Shown: positions 8,501-18,513, counted from the stretch's first letter. The stretch: 64,000 nucleotides of DNA from Sycobia sp. Sy_11 (GCA_018907035.1 JACCIC010000122.1:325501-389500), one strand, 5' to 3'. A program made the numbers and translations. The notes: generated by a model not told the origin, from the letters alone.

Positions 8501-10465
8501 AAACAGGAGAATATAGATGCCCCGAATCTGCAACAGATAGAGATAGGGACTAATAATGATCAAACAGGTATTCGTAGACGACGAGGACGACCGCGAGTTA
8601 CAGAAATTCACGATCAAAGAAAACCAAACGATGTTATCAAGAGTAAAAATCCCAGATTAGCGAACACGCAGCAAAATAATGTAACGAATACTTTGCAGAC
8701 AGGTAGTGAATCTACTAGCGAATCAGGCAGCGAATCATCATATGTACCGCAAAGGCCCAAACGGAAAGGTAGAAAACCTAAACAGAAATTACTTCCTCTA
8801 ACATCCGAAAATAATAGTAATCAAAGCAGTAACGATTCGGATACCTCTAGCAACGAAAGCTCAGTAACAACGGATCGAAGTAACCGTTCAAGTCACGAAA
8901 ACGGTAATGTTAAAAAGAGCACGGCTGACGATAGGAGGACAAATCCAAGGAGGGACAAAAATAACTTCGTGGAAACCAAGGAATTGATTCAGTTCCGCAA
9001 CGATCATATTGTCTATTTCGTCAATAATAGAGGTGAACCTTGCGATGTAGCAGCACGGAAGCTCGCCGAATCAAATAAAATTCCGCAGCGGCAATACATA
9101 GAGGAAACTAGAATAAGCTCGTATAAACGAAGCAATCGCAAATTTCTAATTGCCCTAAGTATCAGAGGCGATAAGCCCGAGTCATTATCAAGAATAAAAG
9201 AAAACATTCAGAAAGTATGTAAAGAATTAAGAGCATTTAGTTTAGAAAAGAAAATTGAGGAATTCAGTATAGCTCACTCGCCAGACATAGAAGGGTTAGA
9301 ATGGCGCGAGGTTATGAGTATATTCTTAAACGAATTTAAAGATACAGATATAAAGATAATAATTTGTAAAGGGAGTTTAAAATTTGTCCCACCTGATCGC
9401 CGTGATGAGATATTCTACGAGCATCATAACTCACCTGTCGGTGGTCATAGAGGCGTTTCGAAAACGTACAACCGTATTAGACAAGATTATTATTGGGATA
9501 ATTTAAAGGCAGATGTACAAAGGCGCGTCCAGCAATGCATAGACTGTCAGTTGAAGAAACTTGTACGCGTTAAAACAAGGCAACCCATGGTAATTACTGA
9601 CACTCCAGGTACTACATTTGAGAAGATAGCCCTCGATATAGTGGGTCCATTACCTAAAACAAGAAGCGGAAACGAATATATCCTAACAATGCAGGATCAA
9701 TTATCCAAGTATTGTATAGCTGTCCCGCTGCCCAACGCGGTAGCATCAACAATTGCCGATGCATTTATAAAGAGGTGTATTTGCATCTATGGAGCTCCGA
9801 AAGTAATACTTACGGATCAAGGTAGAAATTTTTTAAGTAGCCTCATGCAACGAATTGCAAAGAGATTCAGAATAAAAAAGGTCAGGACAACGGCTTTCCA
9901 CCCTCAATCTAACGGGTCTTTAGAACGGTCCCATTACGCGTTAGGAGAATTTTTGAAACAATATACAGAGAAAGACTCCGAATGGGACGAATGGGTAGAA
10001 ATAGCGATGCTGAATTATAATACGTGTGTACAAGAGAGTACGAAGCATACGCCGTTTGAAGTAGTCTTCGGCAGATTAGCTAGGCTCCCCTCCAACGATC
10101 CACTACGTGAAGCGGATCTGATCCCAACATACCAGGGTTACGTTAAGGAATTAGTGGTTAGGTTAACTGGGATAAAGAGATTAGTATACGATAACCTTAT
10201 CCAGTCGAAAGAGAAATCAAAACTATTATACGACCGACATGTGAAAGAAGTAAAATTTAGAGTAGGTGATTATGTTTTCTTACTGAGTGGCCCGAAACCC
10301 GCGAAACTATCGAACCAGTATTCCGGTCCGTTTCGTGTATTAGAAATCATCGGGAAAAATAACGTAAAAATTCAGTATAAAAAGGGCGGACAAATTGTTC
10401 ACGCGAACAGACTACGGATATCCTATATTGATAACGACGCGAGAAACATTAAAACTAAGCAATAA
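5441..10465 (+). CDS. pol: Pol: tandem protease, RT, RNase H, macro-like segment, integrase
   Basis: Replication polyprotein, open in the -1 frame from 5441, so it is probably made as Gag-Pol by frameshifting inside 5441-5570. Residue numbers count from 5627. Two retropepsin domains come first (DSG at 3-5, DTG at 135-137). RT follows with the YMDD active site at 512-515 in an FVYMDDIVIY context. RNase H begins near 655 (TTDASG, Asp at 661). A 475-residue linker has Ser/Asn/Lys-rich repeats, an RGRP AT-hook at 983-990, and a macro-domain-like part at about 1115-1255. Integrase has an HHCC zinc finger near 1262 and the catalytic triad D1337, D1397, E1433 (D-59-D-35-E), ending in a GPF-type C-terminal module. 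No stop or frameshift is seen, so activity is plausible. Confidence 0.95.
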   Translation, partial: KNASGKLERCLHVQSAANGTARPHALSQYSENGGGSLRIATTVKSDSLPHVNLKFGSRKLSFLIDSGSHGNILKRGNLPFGIEIDTTDIVNLKGITDNVIKSLGTTYIKGFGELIRFHIVEESFKLPYDGILGISFLVQQKSIADFKKNTLKIGEHELPLGGKNSSEQSPRILNTNFAGNHNKFLFLNYEGTLILIDTGCEASVIKAKVLSSLEIVDTTNETYLKGIDGLLMPTLGAAPLNILGVESSITVIPNNSAIPYDAILGSDFLYSAKAVIDFGEKTITIKNKKTELEFLRDEEVLMYNNEESETDTMQNWEFENLKSLMRFDNTNLQEFDWSKGDYKNLFLASERYDDIPVSSDRLTKLIGLTEINKLQKEEYQQAVKLLKNNPDRFYLEGDELTTTNVVAHRIPTTDDIPVSTRQYRLPHALKDEVNRQVNELLQKGVIRHSRSSYSSALWVVPKKQLTDNKPRWRVVVDFRPLNEKTVAMAYPLPNIVEILDTVGAAKYYTVMDCVSGFHQIPMSPEDMHKTAFSTPDGHFEFVRMPFGLKNAGVEYQRAMNFTLEGLIGKGVFVYMDDIVIYAKTLEEHEKLFIEVMERLRKANWKLEPGKCKILQRKVAYLGHVLSEDGLTPDPKNLEAVERFPRPKHVKNVRQFLGLAGYYRRFIKDFAKISKPLTKLLQSNEPFVWGENAENAFACLKSALCTAPVLRFPDMDQPFIITTDASGYAIGGILSQGKLGRDQPIAYTSRVLRGPELRYEVYEKEALAMLHSVQTFRPYVFGRTFTLVTDHQPLVWFKTADLNTRVIKWRFKLSEYDYKVVYNPGKTNVHADALSRNPVENVNVVTRGQRKRQLNLDKPVASPKNPDSHCVETPKVPKARKKNTKLIGIRNTVPNHRVTRSKVRRENGEDNTQNVSNFSRVKDFPSLSKDERNRANFSKSGVDSTKNGADKMPYISNFSEGDFPCLNKDERSRTNFSKSGVEGITKESNRKILTKNVRPQRRKTRKQTEERNEKMQGTSISKQENIDAPNLQQIEIGTNNDQTGIRRRRGRPRVTEIHDQRKPNDVIKSKNPRLANTQQNNVTNTLQTGSESTSESGSESSYVPQRPKRKGRKPKQKLLPLTSENNSNQSSNDSDTSSNESSVTTDRSNRSSHENGNVKKSTADDRRTNPRRDKNNFVETKELIQFRNDHIVYFVNNRGEPCDVAARKLAESNKIPQRQYIEETRISSYKRSNRKFLIALSIRGDKPESLSRIKENIQKVCKELRAFSLEKKIEEFSIAHSPDIEGLEWREVMSIFLNEFKDTDIKIIICKGSLKFVPPDRRDEIFYEHHNSPVGGHRGVSKTYNRIRQDYYWDNLKADVQRRVQQCIDCQLKKLVRVKTRQPMVITDTPGTTFEKIALDIVGPLPKTRSGNEYILTMQDQLSKYCIAVPLPNAVASTIADAFIKRCICIYGAPKVILTDQGRNFLSSLMQRIAKRFRIKKVRTTAFHPQSNGSLERSHYALGEFLKQYTEKDSEWDEWVEIAMLNYNTCVQESTKHTPFEVVFGRLARLPSNDPLREADLIPTYQGYVKELVVRLTGIKRLVYDNLIQSKEKSKLLYDRHVKEVKFRVGDYVFLLSGPKPAKLSNQYSGPFRVLEIIGKNNVKIQYKKGGQIVHANRLRISYIDNDARNIKTKQ
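5600..5935 (+). other. First retropepsin domain of Pol
   Basis: It contains LIDSGSHGN with catalytic D-S-G, a central NLKGI segment, and the closing motif YDGILGISFL. This is a complete single-lobe aspartic protease that normally works as a homodimer. It resembles the next domain segment by segment. Confidence 0.8.
5970..6330 (+). other. Second retropepsin domain of Pol
   Basis: It contains LIDTGCEASVI with catalytic D-T-G, YLKGIDG, and YDAILGSDFL, in the same order and spacing as the first copy. A covalent pair could fold as a single-chain pseudodimer, as cellular pepsins do (inference). RT begins about 200 codons later. Confidence 0.85.
8968..9390 (+). other. Macro-domain-like segment between RNase H and integrase
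   Basis: About 140 residues contain an N-terminal beta-strand-like IVYFVNN element and a helix DVAARKLAES. The C-terminal pattern is GLEWREV, followed by a helix and DTDIKIIIC. This order resembles macro domains of the OARD1/TARG1 type that bind ADP-ribose. The glycine-rich catalytic loop is not conserved (HSPDIEGLEW), so it may bind without catalysis or be degenerate. The assignment is by pattern only. Confidence 0.45.
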
Positions 10466-11139
10466 ACCCGAGTATACGCATATCTGGCAATCTAACTAAA
10501 GAGTATGTAGATATATGAGTATATATACGTATATATATAGGTATATATATATGTAGGCATATCTGTACATATTCGTCAAAAAAAAAAAAAAAACAAAAAA
10601 AATTCGAAAAACATACAAAATACAAAAAAAAAACGGATTACTTACTAGAGCGTCAATATGTCAAATATTTTTAAGAAAGAGCATATTATGTAACAATCCG
10701 TCTGATAGATTTAAATATTCGATGCTAAATTGTTAAGCTATACAAACATTTGCGAAGAAGACCATGTATATGTTAGGGAACTTTATAATTAGTTTTTGTA
10801 CTCCTTTTTTTTTACCTAGTTTTTAACTGCGTACTTGTAAACCTAAAAATATATAATAACATGCAAGTTTAAAAAGGGAAGAAGACCAGAGATGAATTAG
10901 ACTGACACAGCCAGCTATACAACTTCAAGAAAACAACGACGACCAACCAAGAGTGACATCTATAACGGAAAATACCAAGGCGACCTGAAGAAACGGAAGC
11001 CGATACTTTTACCAAAGGAACTCAGCGTGATGGTTGATTGGGTTCATTTCAATCCCCAACCAACCATTTAAGGTTGCGGGTGTTGCGTCCAGCGATTACG
11101 CCGAATAATATATATATATATGTATATGGATATATGTAC

Positions 11140-11178
<39 letters not shown>

Positions 11179-12635
11179 TATATGTATACGTATGTAGGTA
11201 TATATATATGTATATATCTGTTCAAGGACAAGGAGGGATCGGTCGAATTGCCTCGGCATGCCTACCCGTCGAGTTTTCGATGAATTTCAGGCCCGGGAAA
11301 GTGAGTAGGAATAAAGAAAGCAAAGGAGACAAGCGTTTGGCAACATCGCCTTCACGATAATATATATATATACAAAGGTAAGGCAAAGTTCGTAGATATT
11401 CTCGGAGTAGTGAGAATAAATACGTTTATATTTGTATATATAAACTCTGCGAACCTCAATGCCAAATGCCTGCGCAGCGCGCGCTTTCTAGTAATAAAAT
11501 CGGACCAGATGTGGCCATAGTAATGCAGCCTAGCCATAGCCTGCCGCGGTCAGCGCGGGCCGAAGTGTTGTCTCTATTCCCGCACCGCTTGTACTTTCCC
11601 GCCCCTCTGGAAAATTCGGAACGAAGCGGAGGCGCGCTAATGCGCAGTTTACGACCCTTCCCCCTTTTCTTTGTATACGAAATGCGAAACCCGAGTAACA
11701 GCCTAATATACCAATATCCCAAGAGGCTTGAGAAACTGAAATACGTCTGAAATTTTGGCTTCGAATAGAAAGTAGAATTTCTCGAAGCAATCGACGTACG
11801 GAAATAATATTATTTCTGAACGTGCATTTCAATTTTTCCAAAATGTTAATATAATGAAAATGTACAAATATTTGTATTAATAAGCACGGTTGACATTATT
11901 ATTACTAACTTTGAAATTATACTTATTGTTGTGATTAATATTACTCTTATTTTTTTAATCTTGATAAATTATTCATATTGTTATTAACACTATTATTATT
12001 ATTATCATTATTACAAGCACTAATATTCCTATTTTTACTAACATTACCGTTCTAATATATAGTAATGCGATTATTAATATTGCTATTGTTATTATTATTC
12101 CAATTAATATTTTCGATATTATTATTATTATTGTAAAGATTACTAATTGTTATTACTAGTTTAAACCATAATTATGTGGCGTTATACGCTAATCGTTATT
12201 ATTCATTTCGCTATTGTTATTATTATTATTATTATGATTATGTTTAATATTAATTTTCTAATTAGTTTACTCAATAATATTTCTGCGCTATTCGCTGATA
12301 GTTTGCTTTTACTACCATTAACATTATTATTACTATTTTTACTATAATTATAAACGATATTAATTACCGTTAAAATTACTATTACTGTTTTTGTTAATGC
12401 ATCGATTCAATTTTTATTTCTATTATAGTTATTAATTATTATTATTATTAAGTCATACCAATGTATCACTAAATTATGGATTATTTTATATATATAAGAA
12501 TACGTTTTAAATATAGCTTACTTATACGCAGTTCTAAAATACAGAAATAATAATCATAGTTGTAAGAGATGAACGGACGGCTTTCTCTATGTAGAAAAAC
12601 GTCCCTTTATCTCCCCCACCACGATGTAATTTCCA
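10466..12635 (+). other. 3' noncoding part of the element, or 5' part of a long LTR
   Basis: No env or other convincing ORF. It holds a purine tract at 10871-10885 (AAAAAGGGAAGAAGA), a (TA)n run around 11106-11215, and an ATT-rich stretch from about 11880 to 12560. If the purine tract is the polypurine tract, the LTR could start at TG 10893 and be about 2.3 kb, like Ulysses-type long LTRs. The window cannot decide because the matching 5' sequence is cut off. Confidence 0.6.
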
Positions 12636-13213
12636 GCGGAGAAAATTTCGGCGGCGCAGGGCTCGGACTATAAATACGGGCCCTGAAAACTGCGGAAAGC
12701 AGATTGCCGGCCGCGTTTACTCTGTTCGGTTCTTACTTTGCTAAACTCATCGAAAATAAAAGTAAGTCGTTTCAATATTCATTTCCGAATTATATTTTTC
12801 TTTCCCTTTTTTCCGCGAAGCACGCGCTAGACTTTGGGTCAGGGGACGCTAGTCTCTGCAGGCAAGGAAATTGCCGCTAGACTCTGCAGCCTCCGCTAAA
12901 GTTCAGCGCGGATAGCTAGTAAGGTGGACTGGAGGCCGAGGAAGCTCGCGCCCCTACTACCTCCTAGAGGATATTAGATCCGTCGCCGCTCTAATATCCA
13001 ACCGATCGTGTTGGAGCTGCCCGAGTGTGGCCCTCACGACCGGCGAAATTACGCGAACGCGCCGCGACGATCGACCTCGCGATCCGCCCCGCGTATCCCT
13101 GGCTTCAACGCTAAAGCGTGGCCAAAAAAACAAGGGGGCAACCGGCGGTAACTAACGGCAGTAAATCGCCGTTAGGATTAACCGTGTGGCACCAACTTCG
13201 GTTGGACGTCACA
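12636..13213 (+). repeat. 3' LTR (minimum extent)
   Basis: Matches 1-579 with TATA box, AATAAA, donor and hairpins preserved. It ends in CACA, followed by unrelated ATTGCATG flank instead of the primer site. Homology with the window's first bases fixes only the minimum left border. Confidence 0.93.
12755..12760 (+). terminator. Poly(A) signal of the 3' LTR
   Basis: AATAAA about 80 bases after the 3' LTR TATA box. Transcripts of the element should be cleaved 15-30 bases downstream. Confidence 0.6.
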
Positions 13214-14015
13214 ATTGCATGAAAATATTTTCGATTTATTTTTAATGAACGTAATTAACGAGTTAATAGTTTAAAATAGTGGTTAGTTAAATATGTATTT
13301 ACTTGATAATGCAGCTGAACGATATAATCATTAATAGAAATTAAAAATTATTTTGTTTATTAAAAAATTTTAATTTACAATTGTAGTGAGATTAGAGTTC
13401 GTTGTCCGATCAGCGCACTTACCTCCCGTTTGCTTTCAAGCGAGAGGCTAATCTCCTCATACGTTCGGTAACGGAGGGTTGGAGGTGGTCTTCTTAGTCC
13501 CGCTTCTTGCGGCATCGCAAGGATGTCGGGCACATCCATAAGGTCACAAGTCGGGCTCATGTTCGATGTTCGTTCTCCTCACTCTCTATCTTCTCGTATT
13601 CTGTTACTCTTACTACTCTCATCGTTTCCTTTTCTTCAATTGCCTTCTTCCCTCTTGTTACTTTAGCTGTCCTCTTTCTTATGTCTCTTTCACGCTCTCA
13701 TTCTCTTCACTCAACTGCTTTTCTTTTCTTATCTTGTCTTTCCCTCTAACTTTTCGTTCTCTAGGTATTCCATCTTTCAACGATTCTTTTCTTTGCTTGC
13801 TAACTCTGCCCTGTCGTAGTCGATCTCTTCATGTCCATACAAAACGAAAAATTGAATGCGCTCCGTGCGCTTCAGAAGGGGCATAGAATTTGTACACCGA
13901 CAGATAACAACAAGCGGAATATATCGAGGTGCGACCATCCGCGGCACCAAATACAACATGAACTATAACATATACTGGTATAATTACATTTTAGTCGCTT
14001 TAATGTAATTGTATG
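13214..14015. other. Flank of the retrotransposon, no gene recognised
   Basis: AT-rich DNA, then a C/T-rich region (13560-13860). A minus-strand frame of 60 codons (13378-13560) is open but matches nothing I know. It may be old transposon debris. Confidence 0.5.
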
Positions 14016-14019
14016 TGAA

Positions 14020-14660
14020 ATTTTTATCGAACTGGAACTATTACTTGTTGAGGAATTGTACCAATTGCAAGAATTATTAGGAGAATTATTGGGAGTCACT
14101 CGAGAAGCAATTTCAAAATGCCTGAACACTATAGAAATGAGTCAGAAGCTAAAAAATTAGATTTCGTACAAATTGGAACCTAGAGATGTTGAGCGACCTT
14201 TTCTTCCTGTGAAACAGTTGATTCAAAGAAAGAATTTTTACATCGTATATCGTAGCCGGCGACGAAAAATGGCTACCGTACGATAATCCTAAACACAGAA
14301 AATAAAAGTAAAATCCCAGTCACGCGCCAACATCAACAATCAAACCGAATATTCATAATGTCAGCATTATGCTCTGCATTTGCTGTGTGGACTATCTTGA
14401 TATGCTATAGTATGATTTGCTGAAACCAAGTGAAATCATTACAGGGGATCTTTATCGAATGGAATTGTTGCGTATGAAAAAAACATTGAAGGAGAAACAG
14501 CCACAGTACGGAAAGAGACATGATAATGTTATCCTGCAGCATGACAATGCTCGGCCGCACGTCGCAGAAGCCGTCAAGGCATATTTTGAAGCCTTTGAAA
14601 ATGGAAAGTCTCTCCTTACCATTTTTTCCGATGGATGGCATATGGTCTACTGAACCGATT
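14020..14660 (+). pseudogene. Decayed mariner transposase fragment
   Basis: Cut-and-paste transposase of the mariner family, dead. Translations in changing frames give the helix-turn-helix end (ELLGVTREAISKCL), the linker VERPFLPVKQL, the GDEKW-equivalent region, LKPSEIITGDLYR, and VILQHDNARPHVA with the second catalytic Asp. Stops and frame changes are frequent and the C-terminal third is missing. Closely related in sequence to the younger copy at 35.4-36.2 kb. Confidence 0.85.
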
Positions 14661-14939
14661 CGTAGATCGCCTCAAAAGACGCGTCAGTTTTTCCAAATAA
14701 TATATATAAAATGTTTTCTACTCATACAAAATTATTTTTTATAGGCTTACAGTGAGTTTGGTTTCGAAAATTATTGTCCATTATTATGTCTCTAGACATA
14801 AATGTTTTATATCTTCAAAATCTTCTTAATCTCAGAAATCTTTTAAAAAATATATAATATTCAACTGTTCTTCAAAAATAGTAATAATTAAATTGGGTTA
14901 TTTAATAATTCAAATAAGAAGGAATCAAAAATAAGGTGA

Positions 14940-15420
14940 TCAATGTATAAAATCAGGAGTGGTTTATAATATAATGAGTATTAAATCTAATGAATGCTAC
15001 ATTAGGCAAACGAGTAGATATTTAAAAACGAAAATTTACAAACATCGATACAGTTTACGAAGTTCAAAAATTACATCTTGTTTCAAAGAACATTGTTTAA
15101 AATTTTTCCATTTTTTTTCACTTTAAGAGTGTGGATAATTTAGAACAGGTTATTAAAAATAAATACAAAAGGGATAGTTTTGAAAGTATTGATATTTTAA
15201 TGAATCGAAATAATATAAATTTAATATCAGAGTCAAATAAATTAGACAATATTGATCAATTATTAATAGCTGGAAGTGTATATTAATGTATTAGATTAAC
15301 ATTAACATAAGAATGAGCATGTTATAGACGTTTCATAATAGGGACAATGTAGTAATGATTGCGGACAGTGTATTAATTTTCTATGTCATTGGACTATAAG
15401 ACCAATAAAAATATTTAGTT
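14940..15420 (+). pseudogene. Penelope-like element 3' fragment with GIY-YIG remnant
   Basis: The translation shows the GIY-YIG endonuclease pattern of Penelope-like elements: a Cys-containing strand, NECYIRQTSRYLK, then helices ending FKEHCLKF. Here the frame is interrupted near the C-terminus. The copy ends in GACTATAAGACCAATAAAAA, the terminal motif shared by all PLE copies of the window. RT is absent. Confidence 0.8.
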
Positions 15421-16084
15421 TATTTTCCATATTCTAACTAAATTCAAACTTGTGTAAGAGTTAGACAGAGGCAAGCAAGTCTTTTCTGCAGAAATCATCT
15501 ATCAAAAGACCACTCTCACTCCCTTTCTTTTTAAGGTGCGCGGGATCTCCCTGGAAAGAAACCAGACCGCGGGCAGCATTCTAACGCCATATGTAAATTC
15601 GGGCACTTCCACAAACTCGTAAATAATTAGTTCAAAAGAAAGTAAATTTTCTTTTATTGTCTCAATTTTGACCATATAATCTATACATATCACCACTCCT
15701 TAATTGAAACAATCACCGATGTGAACACTCGCCTTAGCTGGAAGATCAAAGAACGCTGCTCTCTCTAGATTATCTTATTTTAGGGACACATTTCCACAAT
15801 AGTAATTTTATTGTGCATAACCTATAATTCGATCTAAGATATCGCATCTGGTTTAAGCGTCCACTAACACTCTTGAGTATCAGAGAATCCACGCATAAAT
15901 TATGTATAAAAAACAAAGTCTTTACTGACAAATACTTTCAAGTTCGTTATTAGAATTTAAAGTTCACTATAGCTACTGCTAGGAAATGCCTATTGTATGA
16001 TGTGGAGAAAATATATTCAATGTTCGATGGTAATTTTAGCTAAGAATATATTGTGTGTACAAATAAGTTTCCACCGTTTGCCAA

Positions 16085-16625
16085 AAGATGGTGTCACGAG
16101 TAGATCCGGGCAAAAATGTCAGATCTCATCTGTTATATTTATAGCTTGTGTACCTGTTAACAACATGGAATCATTATATTTCAATATTTCTTTTGGTGTC
16201 ATTTATTTTATCGAAGAAAATCATGCTCTAAATATATTTTGACGGAAGCCAAAATATGTGGCCGAGCGTTATCGGTTTTTCCTTCAAACAACTAAATTGG
16301 ATTCGATACAATGGTCCTTGGATGGCTTAACCACTGGGACGCAATGCGTAGTATGTAACATACTTTTGATCGCAACATTTTCAGAACATAATTTTAATTA
16401 CATAAATCTTTCGCTTTGGCGTCTATTGGACGGGCTTGCCGAACTTTTGATACGACTTTTTCTGCATAGGATCATCATAATAATCACTTGCGATAATATC
16501 AAAGACATGGCAGCGAATGAAATGTTCAAATATAATGCTACGAAGTTGCTGACAGATACACAACTTACAAATCTAACATATGAGGTCTGACATTTGTGCC
16601 CGAGCTCCACTGGTGACGCCATCTT
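16085..16625. mobile_element. Inverted-repeat (MITE-like) element
   Basis: The segment 16085-16230 is an inverted, diverged copy of 16460-16625. Matching blocks include AAAAGATGGTGTCAC against AAAAGATGGCGTCAC, and AAATGTCAGATCTCAT against AAATGTCAGACCTCAT. The arms are about 140-165 bp with a short centre. No transposase ORF. Probably a nonautonomous DNA transposon; the superfamily is not assigned. Confidence 0.7.
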
Positions 16626-16639
16626 TTACCAAATGCTGG

Positions 16640-17490
16640 AAACTTACTTACACCTAATAATAAGTACGTAGTATTACCATATGTAAAAGGTTTGTCAGAA
16701 AGATGTAGAAATACTTTCGAAAAGCATAATATTCTAGTTTACTTTAAAAATAATTATAATATAAGGAGCTTACTTAATAATTGCAAAGGTAAGGATGATG
16801 AATGTTTAAAATCAGGATTGGTTTATAATATTCGTTTACGGATTGTAATGAATGCTTCGTTCGGCAAATGGGTAGATACCTAAACAAAGAATGCGCATCA
16901 GTATATATAGCTTACGACGCACGAATGGTACAACCAGATTAAAGAAACATAGTTTAGACTTATTACATTCTTTCAATTTATTATTTCGATCTTTCGAAAG
17001 TAGACATAAAAAAGAATATCTCGAATGTATTAGTATTTTGAAAAACCGTAATAATGTAAGTTTAATATTGGACTCAAGCAAATCGGCTTGTCATTCTGTA
17101 TTAATATAAAAAAGCATTAAACAAATTTTAATTTACATTTACGATCAAGTGGGCTACGGGTTCGATGAACATTATATAAATTAATTTAGGGTTGCGATGG
17201 ATTATATATAGTAGCATACTAGGTTTTGATTTTAGTTTATGCTTTAAAGATGAACCATAACGGTTCGAAACGTCGGACATCCAAGGTAACTTTAAATTTA
17301 AGGTGGTGGAGGCAGTCAGGTTGTTTGTTTTTATTATTTTTATTATTTTTATTACTCTTAATTTTTAATCTAATTTTATTTTATTTTTATTCGTAATTTT
17401 TATTCAGATTCTTCGGGGGTCATTATAAATAAGGACGGTCTGACTCTCCTTACATAAGTATAAAAACCTGTAAGACCAATAAAAATATTC
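16640..17490 (+). pseudogene. Penelope-like element: RT end, GIY-YIG and 3' tail
   Basis: Translation begins in the RT C-terminus (VVLPYVKGLSERCRNTF), passes LLNNCKGKDDECLKSGLVY into the GIY-YIG endonuclease, and ends in a noncoding tail. The tail has a degenerate hammerhead-like motif (GATGAACCATAACGGTTCGA at about 17249) and the terminal CTGTAAGACCAATAAAAATA. Frameshifts break the endonuclease. 5' truncated. Confidence 0.8.
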
Positions 17491-17539
17491 AGTGAAGTCG
17501 AAATAGTCTATATAATTACAGTTTTTAATTTTTGATATA

Positions 17540-17665
17540 TAATTACCTTATATGAAGGGGTGAGGAAGAGAGAGAGAGAATTAGAATTAGAATTGTATTT
17601 ATTAGAGCCTAAGGACTCTTGGTCCTTCATAGGCCAAAGAGAGAGAGAGAGAGAGAGAGAGAACC
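17540..17665 (-). repeat. LINE 3' tail beside (GA)n tract
   Basis: GCCTAAGGACTCTTGGTCCT at 17607-17626 with its hairpin matches the 3' end of the LINE at 42 kb. It is followed, reading on the minus strand, by short AATTCT repeats, and lies within (GA)n DNA. Probably a severely 5'-truncated insertion of the same LINE family. Confidence 0.6.
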
Positions 17666-17836
17666 AAGAAGATTAACGATCATTATCCGATATTGGTGTG
17701 CATTGATGCCTACACTACGTATGCACGATTTCACTCTATCATCCTTTATCCATCTCCCACTCTTTCTTGCTTGCCCATTCGCGCGCATGTTGTACGGGCC
17801 TAACGAAGTAACTATTTGTATATATAACTATATACG

Positions 17837-17838
17837 CA

Positions 17839-17881
<43 letters not shown>

Positions 17882-18081
17882 TTTATTTGAATTATTGGTA
17901 AAGTAAAAACTATTTTACCATCATTTTTTAAATTTAATTTGCAAAAAACTAGCCTCTCTAATTTTCTAATAATTCTGACCATATAAAGTACATGGTTATA
18001 ATTTGAAGGCGATGGGTCCAGTAGTTTCAGCACCTATAAAGAACCGATCCTTTGATCTTATACATTCTCTTATATACATTC

Positions 18082-18140
<59 letters not shown>
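17837..18140. repeat. Two (TA)n microsatellites
   Basis: Pure TA runs at about 17841-17878 and 18085-18138, separated by AT-rich unique DNA. Frames reading Ile-Tyr repeats across them are not genes. Confidence 0.9.
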
Positions 18141-18141
<1 letters not shown>

Positions 18142-18374
18142 CTCCCTTCCCTCTTGATTTTAAATGTAAAACAAACTTTATTTTTAATACATAATTTTAT
18201 GTTAATAAAATGACACTATTTTCGAACATTCACGTTATGTCTATTGACTTATAATAAATATATAATAATCGAATGTTTGGATTTTTCGGAAACTAAAAGT
18301 GGAGAAATTTTAGATTGTTTTAAAATAAATTAGAGTAACAAAGTGATAAACAGCATTAAAAAATTTATACATAC

Positions 18375-18513
18375 TTTACAACACCAAATATTGATTGTAT
18401 CAACACTGAGAAGACCAAAAAGAGTTTTATCTTGATTACAGTCAAAAGAACATACTTTATCATGATCCAGAAGCTTTAAGACTCTTGGCCAACCAATCGG
18501 GAAATACATATTT
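18375..18513 (-). CDS. RIC1: First coding exon of a RIC1/Rich-like gene
   Basis: RIC1 and RGP1 form the exchange factor for Rab6 at the Golgi; RIC1 starts with a WD40 beta-propeller. On the minus strand the exon is bounded by TTTTTCAG at 18514-18520 and a GTATGT donor at 18369-18374. It encodes 45 residues from ATG 18509, beginning MYFPIGWPRVLKLL and ending INIWCCK. The start motif MYFxxGWP and the IWY/IWC turn match RIC1 N-termini. The acceptor four bases upstream of ATG implies a noncoding first exon farther right. No second coding exon is seen at lower coordinates, so the intron would be at least 18 kb and would contain the large retrotransposon. Confidence 0.7.

Larger units (their letters stand above)
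1..13213 (+). mobile_element. Near-intact Ty3/gypsy LTR retrotransposon with extra ORFs
   Basis: Two near-identical LTR copies bracket a tRNA-Pro primer site, an extra 5' ORF, a coiled-coil ORF, gag and a full pol in the Ty3 order protease-RT-RNase H-integrase. No env-like ORF follows pol. The left edge of the window cuts the 5' LTR, so total length and target duplication cannot be read; at least 13.2 kb is present, which is long for the group. The LTRs differ by about three substitutions and one indel in 578 bp, so insertion was recent. Gag and pol are uninterrupted; the only clear break is in the small coiled-coil ORF. The element lies downstream of the RIC1-like exon in that gene's direction of transcription, so it may sit in an intron in antisense orientation (inference). 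Confidence 0.93.

Noticed and set aside
10466..12635. An env gene after pol
   Set aside because: No ORF with signal peptide, membrane anchor or useful length. The frames at 11466-11841 overlap on opposite strands without motifs.
13378..13560. Minus frame SPTCDLMDVPDILAM as host exon
   Set aside because: No splice donor or acceptor pair in phase and no family recognised.
15502..15696. Possible host exon on the minus strand
   Set aside because: The frame is short, lacks convincing splice sites and does not fit the continuation of RIC1.
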